Source: Psychromonas aquimarina ATCC BAA-1526 (lineage in GTDB: Bacteria; Pseudomonadota; Gammaproteobacteria; Enterobacterales; Psychromonadaceae). Taken from it: 64,000 bases of DNA. The notes beneath the pieces were generated by a model. It had not been told where the DNA came from. It worked only from the letters and a program-made list of their open reading frames with translations, and made no database searches. Below are positions 35,984 through 45,262 of this stretch, in pieces (position 1 is the stretch's first letter; each line of letters starts with the position of its first letter). A program made the translations under genes and the position numbers. The stretch spans positions 124,001 through 188,000 of the forward strand of contig NZ_AUAM01000007.1 of assembly GCF_000428725.1 (NCBI RefSeq), read 5' to 3'.

Positions 35984-37125
35984 TATTGTTGTCTGTTTTT
36001 ACGTACTGAAGCATTAAGACCAAAACGAATATTCAGCTCATTTTTAAGTGATTTGGCTTTAGCAAAGTCGGGTTGATCCGGCAGCAGCAGTTCCGTACCA
36101 GCTGCCGTCTCATTTATTTTCACCTGATAACCGGCTTCTTTTAGTTCCTTAGCTAAGCGCTGTGCATCTGAACTGTTTGAAAAAACAGCCAGTAAAATAT
36201 CCCATTTAACAACCGCAGCGCTTATTTTATCTTCCTCCTGCACAGCCGCATCATCCTTACTCAGGCCGATATCTTCTGCAGTGCTGACATAAACAATGTC
36301 ATCCTTCTGGGTACTATGGATAAATCCGTCCATATCCAGAGAGGTAAAAGCAAGCAGTGTTGATGCACTGCGGTTGTTATACCAGTACTCTGAAAACAGA
36401 TACGAACCTAAAATGATAATCAGGCTGATCAGCAGCAGTTTCGGTACTCCGATAAAGCACCATGGTTTTTTTACAGCCGGCAGTTCCGGAGGTTTAGGTA
36501 CTGATAATGCGGACTCGTCTCGAAAATGACGAATAACAGTGTGCAGCTCAGACTGCAGTTCGTATATTTTGTTATGCTCGCAGTGGCGGTATTTACCAAG
36601 GAACCCCAGCTTCATCAATACATACTGCAGCTCTAAAAAATCAACCAGTTTGGCCGGCTGGCGGCGCGCCTGCTCCAGCAGAGTAAAAAACACTTCCCCG
36701 CCGTTACGCTGATTAAATATCTTACTCAGCAGCGAATGATTCTCCCAGCGCGATTTTTCTCCCCAGGCAGTATATAAAATTGTTTCATCAAAAGCGGCAC
36801 AAATCACAAAGCAGCTTTTCTCTATCACGCTGGGGTGATAATCGAGAAACAAACCGCGCCGTTTAAAGTCAGCAATAGCATCAAATAATTTCTGTCGAAA
36901 AACATCAATATCAAGCGGAGACAGCTGCCTGGGCAGACTCACCAGCAGGGCTAATAACTCACTGCCGGCATTGAGCAGCGGATTACCGTAAATATGCAGA
37001 TTATCAATCAGGTTTTGAATACCGCTTAAATCCAGTGATGCGGCGGCCTTCTCCGGAGCTGCCTGAGCAGAAGGCTGTGCCCGGTTGATCACAATTGTCT
37101 TTTGTTCATTAAATAGTGATGTCAT
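35983..37125 (-). CDS. tssL: T6SS protein TssL (DotU) with SPOR-like C-terminus
   Basis: A 380-residue TssL. Residues 30-220 are the cytoplasmic DotU domain (NPLLNAGSELLALL, CAAFDETILYT, GGEVFFTLLEQ), followed by the single C-terminal membrane helix (PKLLLISLIIILGSYLF). Unlike short TssL it continues about 130 residues into the periplasm. The last ~75 (WDILLAVFSNSSDAQRLAKEL, GYQVKI) resemble a SPOR peptidoglycan-binding domain. This would let TssL itself anchor the complex to denuded glycan, in the way other evolved TssL proteins carry OmpA-like domains. That reading is pattern-based. Confidence 0.92.
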   Translation of the reverse strand: MTSLFNEQKTIVINRAQPSAQAAPEKAAASLDLSGIQNLIDNLHIYGNPLLNAGSELLALLVSLPRQLSPLDIDVFRQKLFDAIADFKRRGLFLDYHPSVIEKSCFVICAAFDETILYTAWGEKSRWENHSLLSKIFNQRNGGEVFFTLLEQARRQPAKLVDFLELQYVLMKLGFLGKYRHCEHNKIYELQSELHTVIRHFRDESALSVPKPPELPAVKKPWCFIGVPKLLLISLIIILGSYLFSEYWYNNRSASTLLAFTSLDMDGFIHSTQKDDIVYVSTAEDIGLSKDDAAVQEEDKISAAVVKWDILLAVFSNSSDAQRLAKELKEAGYQVKINETAAGTELLLPDQPDFAKAKSLKNELNIRFGLNASVRKNRQQ

Positions 37126-37136
37126 GCGCTTAACCC

Positions 37137-38459
37137 CTAACGAATTACAAAAAATTCAATATCAAGCTCACCAATACGACTGTCAACATGCAGTGCGATC
37201 GGCTCATCTTTCTGAATTAACTCCTGCCATAAAGACGACTGAGTATCTATTTCAAAATAAGCTGCGTCACTGCGCGCTTTTAACTCAGAAGGCGGTACAG
37301 GCAGGGCACGTAAAGGCACACCTGAAAGCGCATTACGCACCAGTTCAGCAATCACGCCGTTGCCGGCAAGCTTGCTTACCAGCGGGAACTGTTCGCTTAA
37401 TTTCACCGCACCAAGAGAAGAGGTTACCACCAGCACAAATCGTCCCGCATTAAATAACCCTCTGTCCTGCACCATGGTTCTTAATAAACGACGTTTTTCA
37501 AACAGGCTGGTATCCCAGACTAAGGTTGTCAGGCTGTCTAACTGCACTTCACGCAGTAAAATATGTATATCCGAAAAGAGTACTGAAAACAGTGTATACA
37601 AGCGCCCTTCATCCCAGGCATCGTATTCTTGAGGCATTTTACCTTCCAGCCCCTGCATCTCCCCGACAATTTTTAAACATTCATAATAAACATTCTGCGG
37701 TGCCTGCGTACCGAGATCCAGCCAGTGCTTAATCGCCGGTAACCAGCGCCCCAATGCCTGCAGCCATAGATAATCGCGAATTAATGCCTGATGACTTTTA
37801 CTTGCAGACTCTACCTGCAGGCGCTGTGAAATACTTCTTGCCCGGTACTGCATCTGCGCATAAAGATCATTAACATTATCCTGCAGATAATCACAAACCG
37901 TAAAATAAAGGCAGACCGGTACAAAGGCTTTATTGAGTACCACTTCACCATCGGATTTATGTTCAGCAACATGAGCAATCGGAATAAGCGTGTAGTCCTG
38001 CAGATCATCACCTTCTAATTTCAGCTCAATATTTAAGTCAGCCAGCTCCAGCTGCAGCGATTCACTATGATCGCGGCTGTTGTCAAAAATATTATGCTCC
38101 AGACGGTGAAAACGCCGGTGTTTATCCTGCTCATTACCGATATCAACCACACCAGTGCGGTAAATCGGCAGTGCAAGATAAACTAATTTATCATTAGTAC
38201 TGGAAGGAATATCAAGCGCTAATCCGCTTTGAATAGTAAACGGCGTGCCGTCGGGAAATAAACCAGACGCGCTTTTGATGCCCACTTTGCCGATCTTAGT
38301 CAAGGGCTTATCAAACTGCAGTTCCGCCAGGCCGTAACGGCCGGGGGTCATAAGATCACGATAATCTTTAACAAATCCTTCCAGATAACGCTCCTGCTGC
38401 TGGAAATGCTGCGGGCTCAAAAACATACCTTCAGACCAAACTACTTTTTTCTTATCCAT
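37137..38459 (-). CDS. tssK: T6SS baseplate connector TssK
   Basis: A 440-residue TssK that links the phage-like baseplate to the membrane complex. The opening KKVVWSEGMFLSPQHFQQQERYLE is diagnostic, and the C-terminal SLWQELIQKDEPIALHV region also fits. It lies between tssJ and tssL with short gaps (6 and 11 bases). Confidence 0.96.
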   Translation of the reverse strand: MDKKKVVWSEGMFLSPQHFQQQERYLEGFVKDYRDLMTPGRYGLAELQFDKPLTKIGKVGIKSASGLFPDGTPFTIQSGLALDIPSSTNDKLVYLALPIYRTGVVDIGNEQDKHRRFHRLEHNIFDNSRDHSESLQLELADLNIELKLEGDDLQDYTLIPIAHVAEHKSDGEVVLNKAFVPVCLYFTVCDYLQDNVNDLYAQMQYRARSISQRLQVESASKSHQALIRDYLWLQALGRWLPAIKHWLDLGTQAPQNVYYECLKIVGEMQGLEGKMPQEYDAWDEGRLYTLFSVLFSDIHILLREVQLDSLTTLVWDTSLFEKRRLLRTMVQDRGLFNAGRFVLVVTSSLGAVKLSEQFPLVSKLAGNGVIAELVRNALSGVPLRALPVPPSELKARSDAAYFEIDTQSSLWQELIQKDEPIALHVDSRIGELDIEFFVIR

Positions 38460-38465
38460 TATGGG

Positions 38466-38939
38466 TTAGTCCTCTTGACCGGTAATACTTACATTAATGC
38501 CGTCGATTCTGACATCAACAGAAGCCGGTTTACCCGGCTTTATCTGCACAATCGCTTTACTTTTTGCCTGCCGGTAATCGGAGAAGGCGGCGATAATCGC
38601 AACGAATTTTGTTTCTGTAATAAGAGGCAGTGTGACCTGACGTTTTTCCGCGGGAAGTAGACTGTCTAAGTTACGCTTCGATAATAAATCTGCTTTTAAT
38701 ACCCCCTGATCATCGTTATACAGATCAATAAAAACGGCCTGATTAAATGCTTCGCTGTCTTTCAGCTGATAAATACGTATTTCTAACGGCGAAGCCAGGC
38801 TGTCGATATTCGGATTGATATTATTAGCTGCTTCAATATTCACCTGCATCTGCAGCGGCGCATCATCTTTCCAGAATGCCAAAGAGCTGCAGGCGGCCAG
38901 AGAAAGCGCGGCGGCTGCGATTAACAACTGTTTAGTCAT
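38466..38939 (-). CDS. tssJ: T6SS outer membrane lipoprotein TssJ
   Basis: A 157-residue lipoprotein. The signal sequence MTKQLLIAAAALSLAAC has a lipobox LAAC with Cys17 as the lipidated residue. The rest has the TssJ beta-sandwich pattern (NPNIDSLASPLEIRIYQLKD). TssJ sits under the outer membrane and holds TssM. The ATG at 38939 with GAGAAG upstream is preferred over the longer open frame to 38981, which overlaps the FHA gene and would bury the signal peptide. Confidence 0.93.
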   Translation of the reverse strand: MTKQLLIAAAALSLAACSSLAFWKDDAPLQMQVNIEAANNINPNIDSLASPLEIRIYQLKDSEAFNQAVFIDLYNDDQGVLKADLLSKRNLDSLLPAEKRQVTLPLITETKFVAIIAAFSDYRQAKSKAIVQIKPGKPASVDVRIDGINVSITGQED

Positions 38940-38940
38940 A

Positions 38941-39927
38941 TCACTTCTCCCCGCGTAACTGCTTAATGCGCAGGCTTTCACTAAAATAAGCTTTAAACTT
39001 CAGCTGCCAGTCCTGAGTTCCCTGCTGGCGCTGGAAGTAACGTTTATACATATTCCAGTAATCAGGCTTACGGCTGAAAAAACCCGGGCGGGTCAGATCA
39101 TTAAACATCTCTTCAATATTACTCGGCGCCATCTCTTCTATTACCCGTGCAAAAGCCATTTCAGCGGCCTGGAGCATAATATCCTGCTGATTAGGCGGCA
39201 TAACGACTGCCTGTTCTGATCCGAGCAGATCCGGGGGTGAAAGCTCCCGCTGCAGGCGCGGCTGCTGAATACTGCTGAGCGGTTCCACGACAGGAGGCTC
39301 TACTGCAGACGGCTCGCTATCCTCAGATGCAAAGGGATCATCATCAAAATAATCATCGTTGAAATTATTAACCTGAACAGTGTTCATCTGCAGCGGGGTT
39401 TCGCCTTCAAAATCGGTAAAGGGGTCAGCTTCGACACTGTCATCTACAGCTGAAAATGATAAATCAGCAGATGCTTCGCGGGCTTCCTGTACCGGCTCAG
39501 GCTGTTTATAAGAGGTCGACAAATCAGAAGCAAAGGGATCATGCTCCCACTCCCCCAAAGAAGATGCTCTTTCTGCAGGTGATGCTTTTACTGACGCCTG
39601 ATCCGGCACAAAACAGGACACCATCAGACGGTAGGGGCCTAAATCAAGCACATCACCATCATTTAAAGCCGCGCTGTTATTTTTGCCTAAAGGCTGATGA
39701 CTGCCGTTAATAAACAGGCCGTTAGTACTGACGTCCATTATCTGATAACCACGGCTGCTTCTGTTGATAACCGCGTGCGTACCAGACAGCGATACTGAAG
39801 CATCAGATAACTGCATGGTTGTACCGTAAGAGCGGCCGATACTGCCTCCGGTTTCAGGAAAATTTTTATTCCACTCGGCAATCGGTTCTCCATCGGGAGA
39901 GCTTATAATCTTTAGTGATAACGGCAT
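38941..39927 (-). CDS. FHA-domain T6SS protein (TagH-like)
   Basis: A 328-residue protein with an N-terminal forkhead-associated domain (GRSYGTTMQLSDASVSLSG, TNGLFINGS, about residues 25-85), a long acidic linker, and a C-terminal conserved TagH-type region (about 230-328, MLQAAEMAFARVIEEMAPSNIEEMF). FHA domains bind phosphothreonine, and such proteins take part in T6SS activation by kinases. The ATG at 39927 has GGAGAGG upstream. It lies 1 base after the upstream binding-protein gene, which ties that module to the T6SS. Confidence 0.92.
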   Translation of the reverse strand: MPLSLKIISSPDGEPIAEWNKNFPETGGSIGRSYGTTMQLSDASVSLSGTHAVINRSSRGYQIMDVSTNGLFINGSHQPLGKNNSAALNDGDVLDLGPYRLMVSCFVPDQASVKASPAERASSLGEWEHDPFASDLSTSYKQPEPVQEAREASADLSFSAVDDSVEADPFTDFEGETPLQMNTVQVNNFNDDYFDDDPFASEDSEPSAVEPPVVEPLSSIQQPRLQRELSPPDLLGSEQAVVMPPNQQDIMLQAAEMAFARVIEEMAPSNIEEMFNDLTRPGFFSRKPDYWNMYKRYFQRQQGTQDWQLKFKAYFSESLRIKQLRGEK

Positions 39928-39928
39928 A

Positions 39929-40660
39929 TTACCTCTCCTCACATTGTGTAATGGCTTGATTAAATTCACTTAAAAAAAGCGGATACTGTTTAGTGAATTT
40001 CTTTGAAAAATAAGCCCCTAAGGGTTTCTCTTTTAATATCTGCCGGGTAATCGCCCGGTGACGGACCCCTAATGTTTTTATTGCATCTTCCATAACAAAG
40101 TCATTCGCCAGCACAGCCCTTACCTCACCGGTTAATAACAACTCAATTAATGTCGTTGAACGACGCGGCTTTTTCTCAACCCGATAACCCGCTTTATGCA
40201 GCCACAGCCATTTATTTGATCCGAAGATAGCTGTTACAGCCACTTTCTCTTTAAATATATCGCTTTGTGTATCAATGGAATCAGACAGAGTGTACCAGCT
40301 CCAGACTTGTTTCATCACCGGCGAAGAATAATCCGCATACTTATCACGCACCGCGTTTTGCGAAGCAAGAAAGAAAGCATGCTGCTCACCGATTTCAACG
40401 GAAATTTGTGCTTTATCCCAGTCGCTCATAGTAATCTGATAGGGCTGCTTTAATACTTTCATTATGCATTTCAGCTTTTCAATACCGGGTCCCTGCATTT
40501 TCCCGTCAGCAATATACTGATACGGGCGCCACTCCTGTGTGGCCAGTAATAAGCGCTCCGGACGAATTTCACTGTAAACGTTAAAACTGGTGGCGGCACT
40601 TAACAGAGCGGCCAGCATCAAGCGAAAGTAACTGTTTGTTAACAGCTGATTTGAACTCAT
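39929..40660 (-). CDS. Periplasmic solute-binding protein (SBP family 3-like)
   Basis: A 243-residue protein with a signal peptide (cleavage near NVYSEIRPE) and a type II periplasmic binding fold. The ATQEWRPYQYIADGKMQGPGIEKLKCIM opening is typical of family 3 amino-acid-type binding proteins. There is no ABC permease or ATPase nearby. It is coupled by a 4-base overlap to the preceding binding protein and is directly followed by the FHA gene, so it may sense rather than import a ligand. Confidence 0.8.
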   Translation of the reverse strand: MSSNQLLTNSYFRLMLAALLSAATSFNVYSEIRPERLLLATQEWRPYQYIADGKMQGPGIEKLKCIMKVLKQPYQITMSDWDKAQISVEIGEQHAFFLASQNAVRDKYADYSSPVMKQVWSWYTLSDSIDTQSDIFKEKVAVTAIFGSNKWLWLHKAGYRVEKKPRRSTTLIELLLTGEVRAVLANDFVMEDAIKTLGVRHRAITRQILKEKPLGAYFSKKFTKQYPLFLSEFNQAITQCEER

Positions 40661-41811
40661 TGTTGCTCCTGCATAGATTCTCCCTGAGAACGAATAACTG
40701 CACCGTGACTGCCGTAAACATCACTGGCCATTTCCATTAAAACAAAGGGTATTTTCTGATTTATACGCTGCGCCTGTGCAAAGCTGATCGCAATATCCGG
40801 CGGGGATATCTGCCCGACTGGTAAATCTCCGGGAGCAGTCCTGCCTGATAATATCTGTAATCCGTACAAACCGGCCTGATGGGCATTATTAACAAAGCTG
40901 ACACCAAACGACATCAGAGCGCTGTCGGGACTGCTGTTAACAACATCCGGTACCGCTGAAAGCACCGCAAGATCCTTAGCATAGAAGTTAATTTCCTGCA
41001 TTCGCGCTAATAAGCTTGAGCTTCCGGTCAGCCATAAAATGCTGCTGCTCAATGACGGATCATCTTCTTTTAACTCCTTTATGGCCCGGTTCATGGACAC
41101 CTCTAAGGTAAGAGAGGGATCATCCTGATCAACAACAACAGCGGCGACTTTTATGCCCTGTTGTTCGGCAGTTTTTTTCAAAGGCAGGTACTGCGTCGCA
41201 TAAGCACTCTGATTGCTTTTAGCATATAACACGCCTATTTGTTTAAGCGACGGTTTAAAGCGCTTCATGTACCTTAATGTGATCGGAGCCGGTAAATTCA
41301 ATGAGGTAAACGCAAAGTTGTCGCCCGAGCCGTGATCATTTTCAATCAGCCCCAACAAAACCGGATCTTTGGCATTAACCGATACGACGGGAATTTTTCC
41401 TCCGCTATAAACTCCGCGCAGTGCAACCGTTGCTTTTGAACCTACGCTGTAAATCAAATCCACATTCAGCTCCGCCTTTTTAAGCATAGCGGTTAAGCGC
41501 TCAGAATTAACAGAGCCGGCCTCAACCGGCAGCAGCCGCACCACTATATGCGCCTGCGGCAGTTCCCGAGCATAGATTGCCAGCAGTGTTTTTAAAGCCG
41601 TATCATAGGACTTAGCCTTGCGGGAAACGACCATTAATATGGTCGGTGCTGACTTTACGGGCATAAATTCAACCCCTTCAGTGCTGGTTTTTATCTGCCA
41701 GTGACTGCCCTTCTGCGGCTTTAATTCATTACCAAGCCAGGCAGGCCACTGAGCGGCGCTAAGAATACTTGAACTGCACAGTAAAGAAAAGATAAGCAGT
41801 GCCCGGATCAT
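40657..41811 (-). CDS. ABC substrate-binding-like protein (PF04392 type)
   Basis: A 384-residue secreted protein with a signal peptide (IFSLLCSSSILSAA) and the ABC_sub_bind fold (IYSVGSKATVALRG, IPVVSVNAKDP, LPAPITLRYMKRFKPSLKQIGVLYAKSN), a type I binding protein family related to TrpX. The usual permease and ATPase partners are absent. Both neighbours overlap it by 4 bases. In this context a ligand-sensing role with the sensor-MFS fusion is possible. Confidence 0.8.
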   Translation of the reverse strand: MIRALLIFSLLCSSSILSAAQWPAWLGNELKPQKGSHWQIKTSTEGVEFMPVKSAPTILMVVSRKAKSYDTALKTLLAIYARELPQAHIVVRLLPVEAGSVNSERLTAMLKKAELNVDLIYSVGSKATVALRGVYSGGKIPVVSVNAKDPVLLGLIENDHGSGDNFAFTSLNLPAPITLRYMKRFKPSLKQIGVLYAKSNQSAYATQYLPLKKTAEQQGIKVAAVVVDQDDPSLTLEVSMNRAIKELKEDDPSLSSSILWLTGSSSLLARMQEINFYAKDLAVLSAVPDVVNSSPDSALMSFGVSFVNNAHQAGLYGLQILSGRTAPGDLPVGQISPPDIAISFAQAQRINQKIPFVLMEMASDVYGSHGAVIRSQGESMQEQQ

Positions 41812-44021
41812 GAGTAAACTTCCTTAAGCGGCTGTTTATCAAAAACAGTAAATAAAACAGAGGCACTAATAAAGAAAGCGGCCAGCACCAGCATCGCTTC
41901 CTGAGCATCGAACCACAACAGCAGATGAGCAACAATAATCGCGCCCGAGACATGACCAATCCTTTCCAGAAAACGATAGGTAGCGGCAACCACCGAATCG
42001 GAGTCGACATGATCAGCTGTATTAACAACAACATGTGTAACAACCGGTGCATTTATCAAACCGTGCGCGAATCCCAGCACCATCATAGAAAGGCCCATAA
42101 GCGTGATCGTCTGCCAGCTCTGCACCGCCAGCACAGAATACGCCAGCACTATTAACGCCAGCCCCGCCAGTAAATTACCGAGACTTAGCGCTTTTTTGCT
42201 GCTGCCGAGTTTATCAACCCAGGGACCGGCTTTATGGCTTACTAATAATACAACAGCAGCATAGGACATCAGTACCTGGCCGATAATCTCTTTACTTATA
42301 CCCCGCTCAGCCAGCAGCAGCGGCACTGCAAAAGCAACGATACCTGTCAGCGCCATTTTAGTGGGAATCCCCACCAGCAGCATGGTACGTATAAAAGCCG
42401 GAATTTTTATTAAACGCCATGAGTCAGCAGCCATCTCAGTGACATGCCTGCTCAGTGCATCAATGCGTTTTTTTGCGCCCTGCATTGACGGTAATGCAAA
42501 ACTAAGCAGGCTCATCAGTAGACCGATAACAGCTGCTAAGGCAAAGGTTCCCTGATCCCCAAGATAGTCTGCCAATAGTGCACCGATAGCCACTCCGGCA
42601 ATAAAACCGGCATTAAAACAGAAAACGATAATCCCGGCGGCCTGGGTTTTATTCGACTGATCGCTGAAACGCAGTATATAGCCCTGCACAGTGATAAATA
42701 TCAGCGCCTGTCCCATACCGGATATCAGCCGGGCAAATAATATACTGGTTAATCCCCAGTCAAAAATCAGCACAGCACAGCCGAGACTCGACAATAAAAT
42801 ACCGCAGATCAGTACGCGCCGGATATCATAAACTTCAATCAGGCGTGATGCCGGTAGCAGAGATAATGCAAAACTAAGAAAATAAATACTGAAAAAAATT
42901 GATGAAGCACCCGCGCCTAACCCGACCGACTGCGCGGCTGAACTCATAAATTGCGGCATAATAGGCGCCATTAATGACTCCATCAGAACCGCCCCGAGAA
43001 ATAACGGTTTAATGCGCTCTAAGACCAGATCATTATGATGACGTTTTGTCTCTCCACTAAGTAAACGGATAAATGCAAAACACACCAGTCCGCAGGCAAA
43101 AAACAGTACCGCAAAGTTTTTTAAAGTACGCAGTAACTGTGCTAAAACAATTTCAGCTTTGTATGACAGCAGTACTTCACCCGATAAAGAGGTCGCAATA
43201 GAATAGTCCAGCATACCAGTCTCTGAAAGTCCCTCAGCCAGAGCACTTTCCTGGCGGCTGGCGGCCACAAGACGGCTGTCTTTAAAAACGGCAATTTCAG
43301 CTAAGTCAGGGTTAGTCTGGCGAAAATTATCCAGCATCACCTCAATACCGAAAACACAATCGGGATCAACATGATGGAGCAGAATCGGTGCCAGACGCTG
43401 ACTGACCACATCTGCCAGCGACAGCGCCTTACTCTGCAGGCCGTCTCGATAGAGGCTTCCAACCAGAATCATAACACTGACCGACATAGCTAAAAAAACA
43501 GCGGTAAAACAGCTCAGGTATACACTTCGCCGCGTACTTTTAAGTACGCAGGCAATAAATACCGCTAATAATATAACAATTAGCCATAGCGCCGGCTGAA
43601 AACGCTCGCTGACCATGGTTTCTACCAGCTGATCGCTTAATACCAGCTGCAGTGTGCCGACTTGAGTAAATTTATTATTTAAAGGAATGGAAATACTGCT
43701 GTCGAATTCAGATGCCTGCCCGAAAAGATATATCTGCTTATCGGCAGAAAGTAAACGCAGCCCGGTAACCGAAGGATCAGAATCAACTATCGGCTGCAGT
43801 ACCTGATTTAATCCGGCAATATCATCGAGGTGTACACCAGAGTTCAATATCTGCTCTATACCCAGGCGCGCGGCTTCTGTCTGCGCCATCACTGTATCGG
43901 TGCTCAGCTGACTATAGCTTTTAAGTGCCTGACCATACCCCACCACAAATACCAGCAGCAGCGAAAAGGTCACCACTGAAATCCCCAGGATAAGTCTGAT
44001 TCTGTCCTTCACGCCTCTCAT
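41808..44021 (-). CDS. Sensor-MFS fusion transporter
   Basis: A 737-residue membrane protein with two parts. Residues 1 to about 325 have a helix at 10-30, an extracytoplasmic domain (about 31-143), two helices (145-190), a second extracytoplasmic domain (about 191-297) and another helix. This looks like a doubled Cache/CHASE-like sensory arrangement. The remaining ~410 residues are a 12-helix MFS transporter (LFARLISGMGQALIF, GFIAGVAIGALLADYLG). Such a fusion is unusual. Four-base overlaps join it to the ligase upstream and the binding protein downstream. Confidence 0.8.
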   Translation of the reverse strand: MRGVKDRIRLILGISVVTFSLLLVFVVGYGQALKSYSQLSTDTVMAQTEAARLGIEQILNSGVHLDDIAGLNQVLQPIVDSDPSVTGLRLLSADKQIYLFGQASEFDSSISIPLNNKFTQVGTLQLVLSDQLVETMVSERFQPALWLIVILLAVFIACVLKSTRRSVYLSCFTAVFLAMSVSVMILVGSLYRDGLQSKALSLADVVSQRLAPILLHHVDPDCVFGIEVMLDNFRQTNPDLAEIAVFKDSRLVAASRQESALAEGLSETGMLDYSIATSLSGEVLLSYKAEIVLAQLLRTLKNFAVLFFACGLVCFAFIRLLSGETKRHHNDLVLERIKPLFLGAVLMESLMAPIMPQFMSSAAQSVGLGAGASSIFFSIYFLSFALSLLPASRLIEVYDIRRVLICGILLSSLGCAVLIFDWGLTSILFARLISGMGQALIFITVQGYILRFSDQSNKTQAAGIIVFCFNAGFIAGVAIGALLADYLGDQGTFALAAVIGLLMSLLSFALPSMQGAKKRIDALSRHVTEMAADSWRLIKIPAFIRTMLLVGIPTKMALTGIVAFAVPLLLAERGISKEIIGQVLMSYAAVVLLVSHKAGPWVDKLGSSKKALSLGNLLAGLALIVLAYSVLAVQSWQTITLMGLSMMVLGFAHGLINAPVVTHVVVNTADHVDSDSVVAATYRFLERIGHVSGAIIVAHLLLWFDAQEAMLVLAAFFISASVLFTVFDKQPLKEVYS

Positions 44022-45181
44022 TTAATCTCTTCTGCGGCTAAACTATAAAATTCATCGTTAAAACAATGTGCAACCGTTTCACTGCGGTACTTATGCAGAT
44101 AACTGAGGCGGTTAAACAGCAGTGACTGAATCAGATCATTGTAACTCATGCCTTCAGTCTCAAGATCATAACAGACAATACTTAATTCACTGCCCTGCGG
44201 ACGTTTAAGATCCGGTTTCGGATTAGCCTCAAGTACAAAAAGATTACCGCAGGCGTCCATTCTTAAATCAACCCGTACCAGAGTCTGCAGCCCCAGCTGA
44301 GTGAAAATTTTACAACCGATATCAACTAATTCCCTGCGTAAAGCGGGATCCTGTACTTTAAGTAAACGTTCACCGGTAATCGGTTTTACATCCATTGAAG
44401 TGAATATATCCTCCCCCTGTGAAAAGGCTCTTTCAAGAATAGAAAATGAAAACGGCTGTTCCAGCTCAGTTAATGCACCATTTTTAAAAACAGTTGCTCC
44501 CGCCATAGCAACAACAAATTCACGCCCGGATAAATAAGGTTCAACCATAACAGTGTTATTAGTGGCGGCTTTTACTTTTTCCACCACCCCGGCTAACTGC
44601 GAGCGCTGAAATACCGGATATACATGAATGGATGCACGTCCCGAAACAGGTTTAACAATAAATCCGCTGCCGAACTGCGACTCGATTTCATCAAGTATTG
44701 AGCACTTAGGCGCATCGTGAACACTTTCCTCATTTCCGATGGTAATAAAAGGCGCCGTAGGGATCCCGGCGGCATGAATTTTATGTTTAAACAGATGCTT
44801 GTTATCTAAAATACCAGCTGTCATTGGAGAATGTCCGACATAAGGCACCCCGAGCATTTCCAGCATAGAAGGCAGATGACACATAGGATCAAATCCCTGC
44901 AGGCCGCCGCTGTTAATAATAACCAGATCAATGCCAAGCTCTTTTAAAGTTAAAGGCAGATAAATATCTTCAGGCAGAACCTCGACATGTTCAAAACCAG
45001 ACTCCTGCAGCGACAGTGCAATATCACAGGCTACAGACTGATAGGTTTTGGTTGAACGGGGACTCAGGTTTTTATATATATAACTTTGCGGCTGCGTTTT
45101 TTCACCGCCGTGCACCACCGCAATTTTAAGTGTCTTTCTGATCCACTGCAGCTGTTTCCCTGTAAATTCCTGACTCTTCAC
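44018..45181 (-). CDS. D-Ala-D-Ala ligase-like ATP-grasp protein
   Basis: A 387-residue ATP-grasp enzyme with the Ddl-like order: IAVVHGGEKTQ at the N-terminus, LGVPYVGHSPMTAGILDNKHLFKHKI, FIVKPVSGRASIHV and the metal/ATP motif LFVLEANPKPDLKRP. Ddl itself would have a different C-terminal loop (NTLPG), so the substrate is likely another amino acid or peptide. The GTG start at 45181 has AGGA 7 bases upstream. It is first in the four-gene module and overlaps the MFS fusion by 4 bases. Confidence 0.82.
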   Translation of the reverse strand: MKSQEFTGKQLQWIRKTLKIAVVHGGEKTQPQSYIYKNLSPRSTKTYQSVACDIALSLQESGFEHVEVLPEDIYLPLTLKELGIDLVIINSGGLQGFDPMCHLPSMLEMLGVPYVGHSPMTAGILDNKHLFKHKIHAAGIPTAPFITIGNEESVHDAPKCSILDEIESQFGSGFIVKPVSGRASIHVYPVFQRSQLAGVVEKVKAATNNTVMVEPYLSGREFVVAMAGATVFKNGALTELEQPFSFSILERAFSQGEDIFTSMDVKPITGERLLKVQDPALRRELVDIGCKIFTQLGLQTLVRVDLRMDACGNLFVLEANPKPDLKRPQGSELSIVCYDLETEGMSYNDLIQSLLFNRLSYLHKYRSETVAHCFNDEFYSLAAEEIK

Positions 45182-45262
45182 TCTTTTATCCTAATAATAA
45201 TACTAATAATCTGTCTGCTCAGACTCGGCAGGTGTTTATATGCCGAGCTGCAGAACTTTGTG

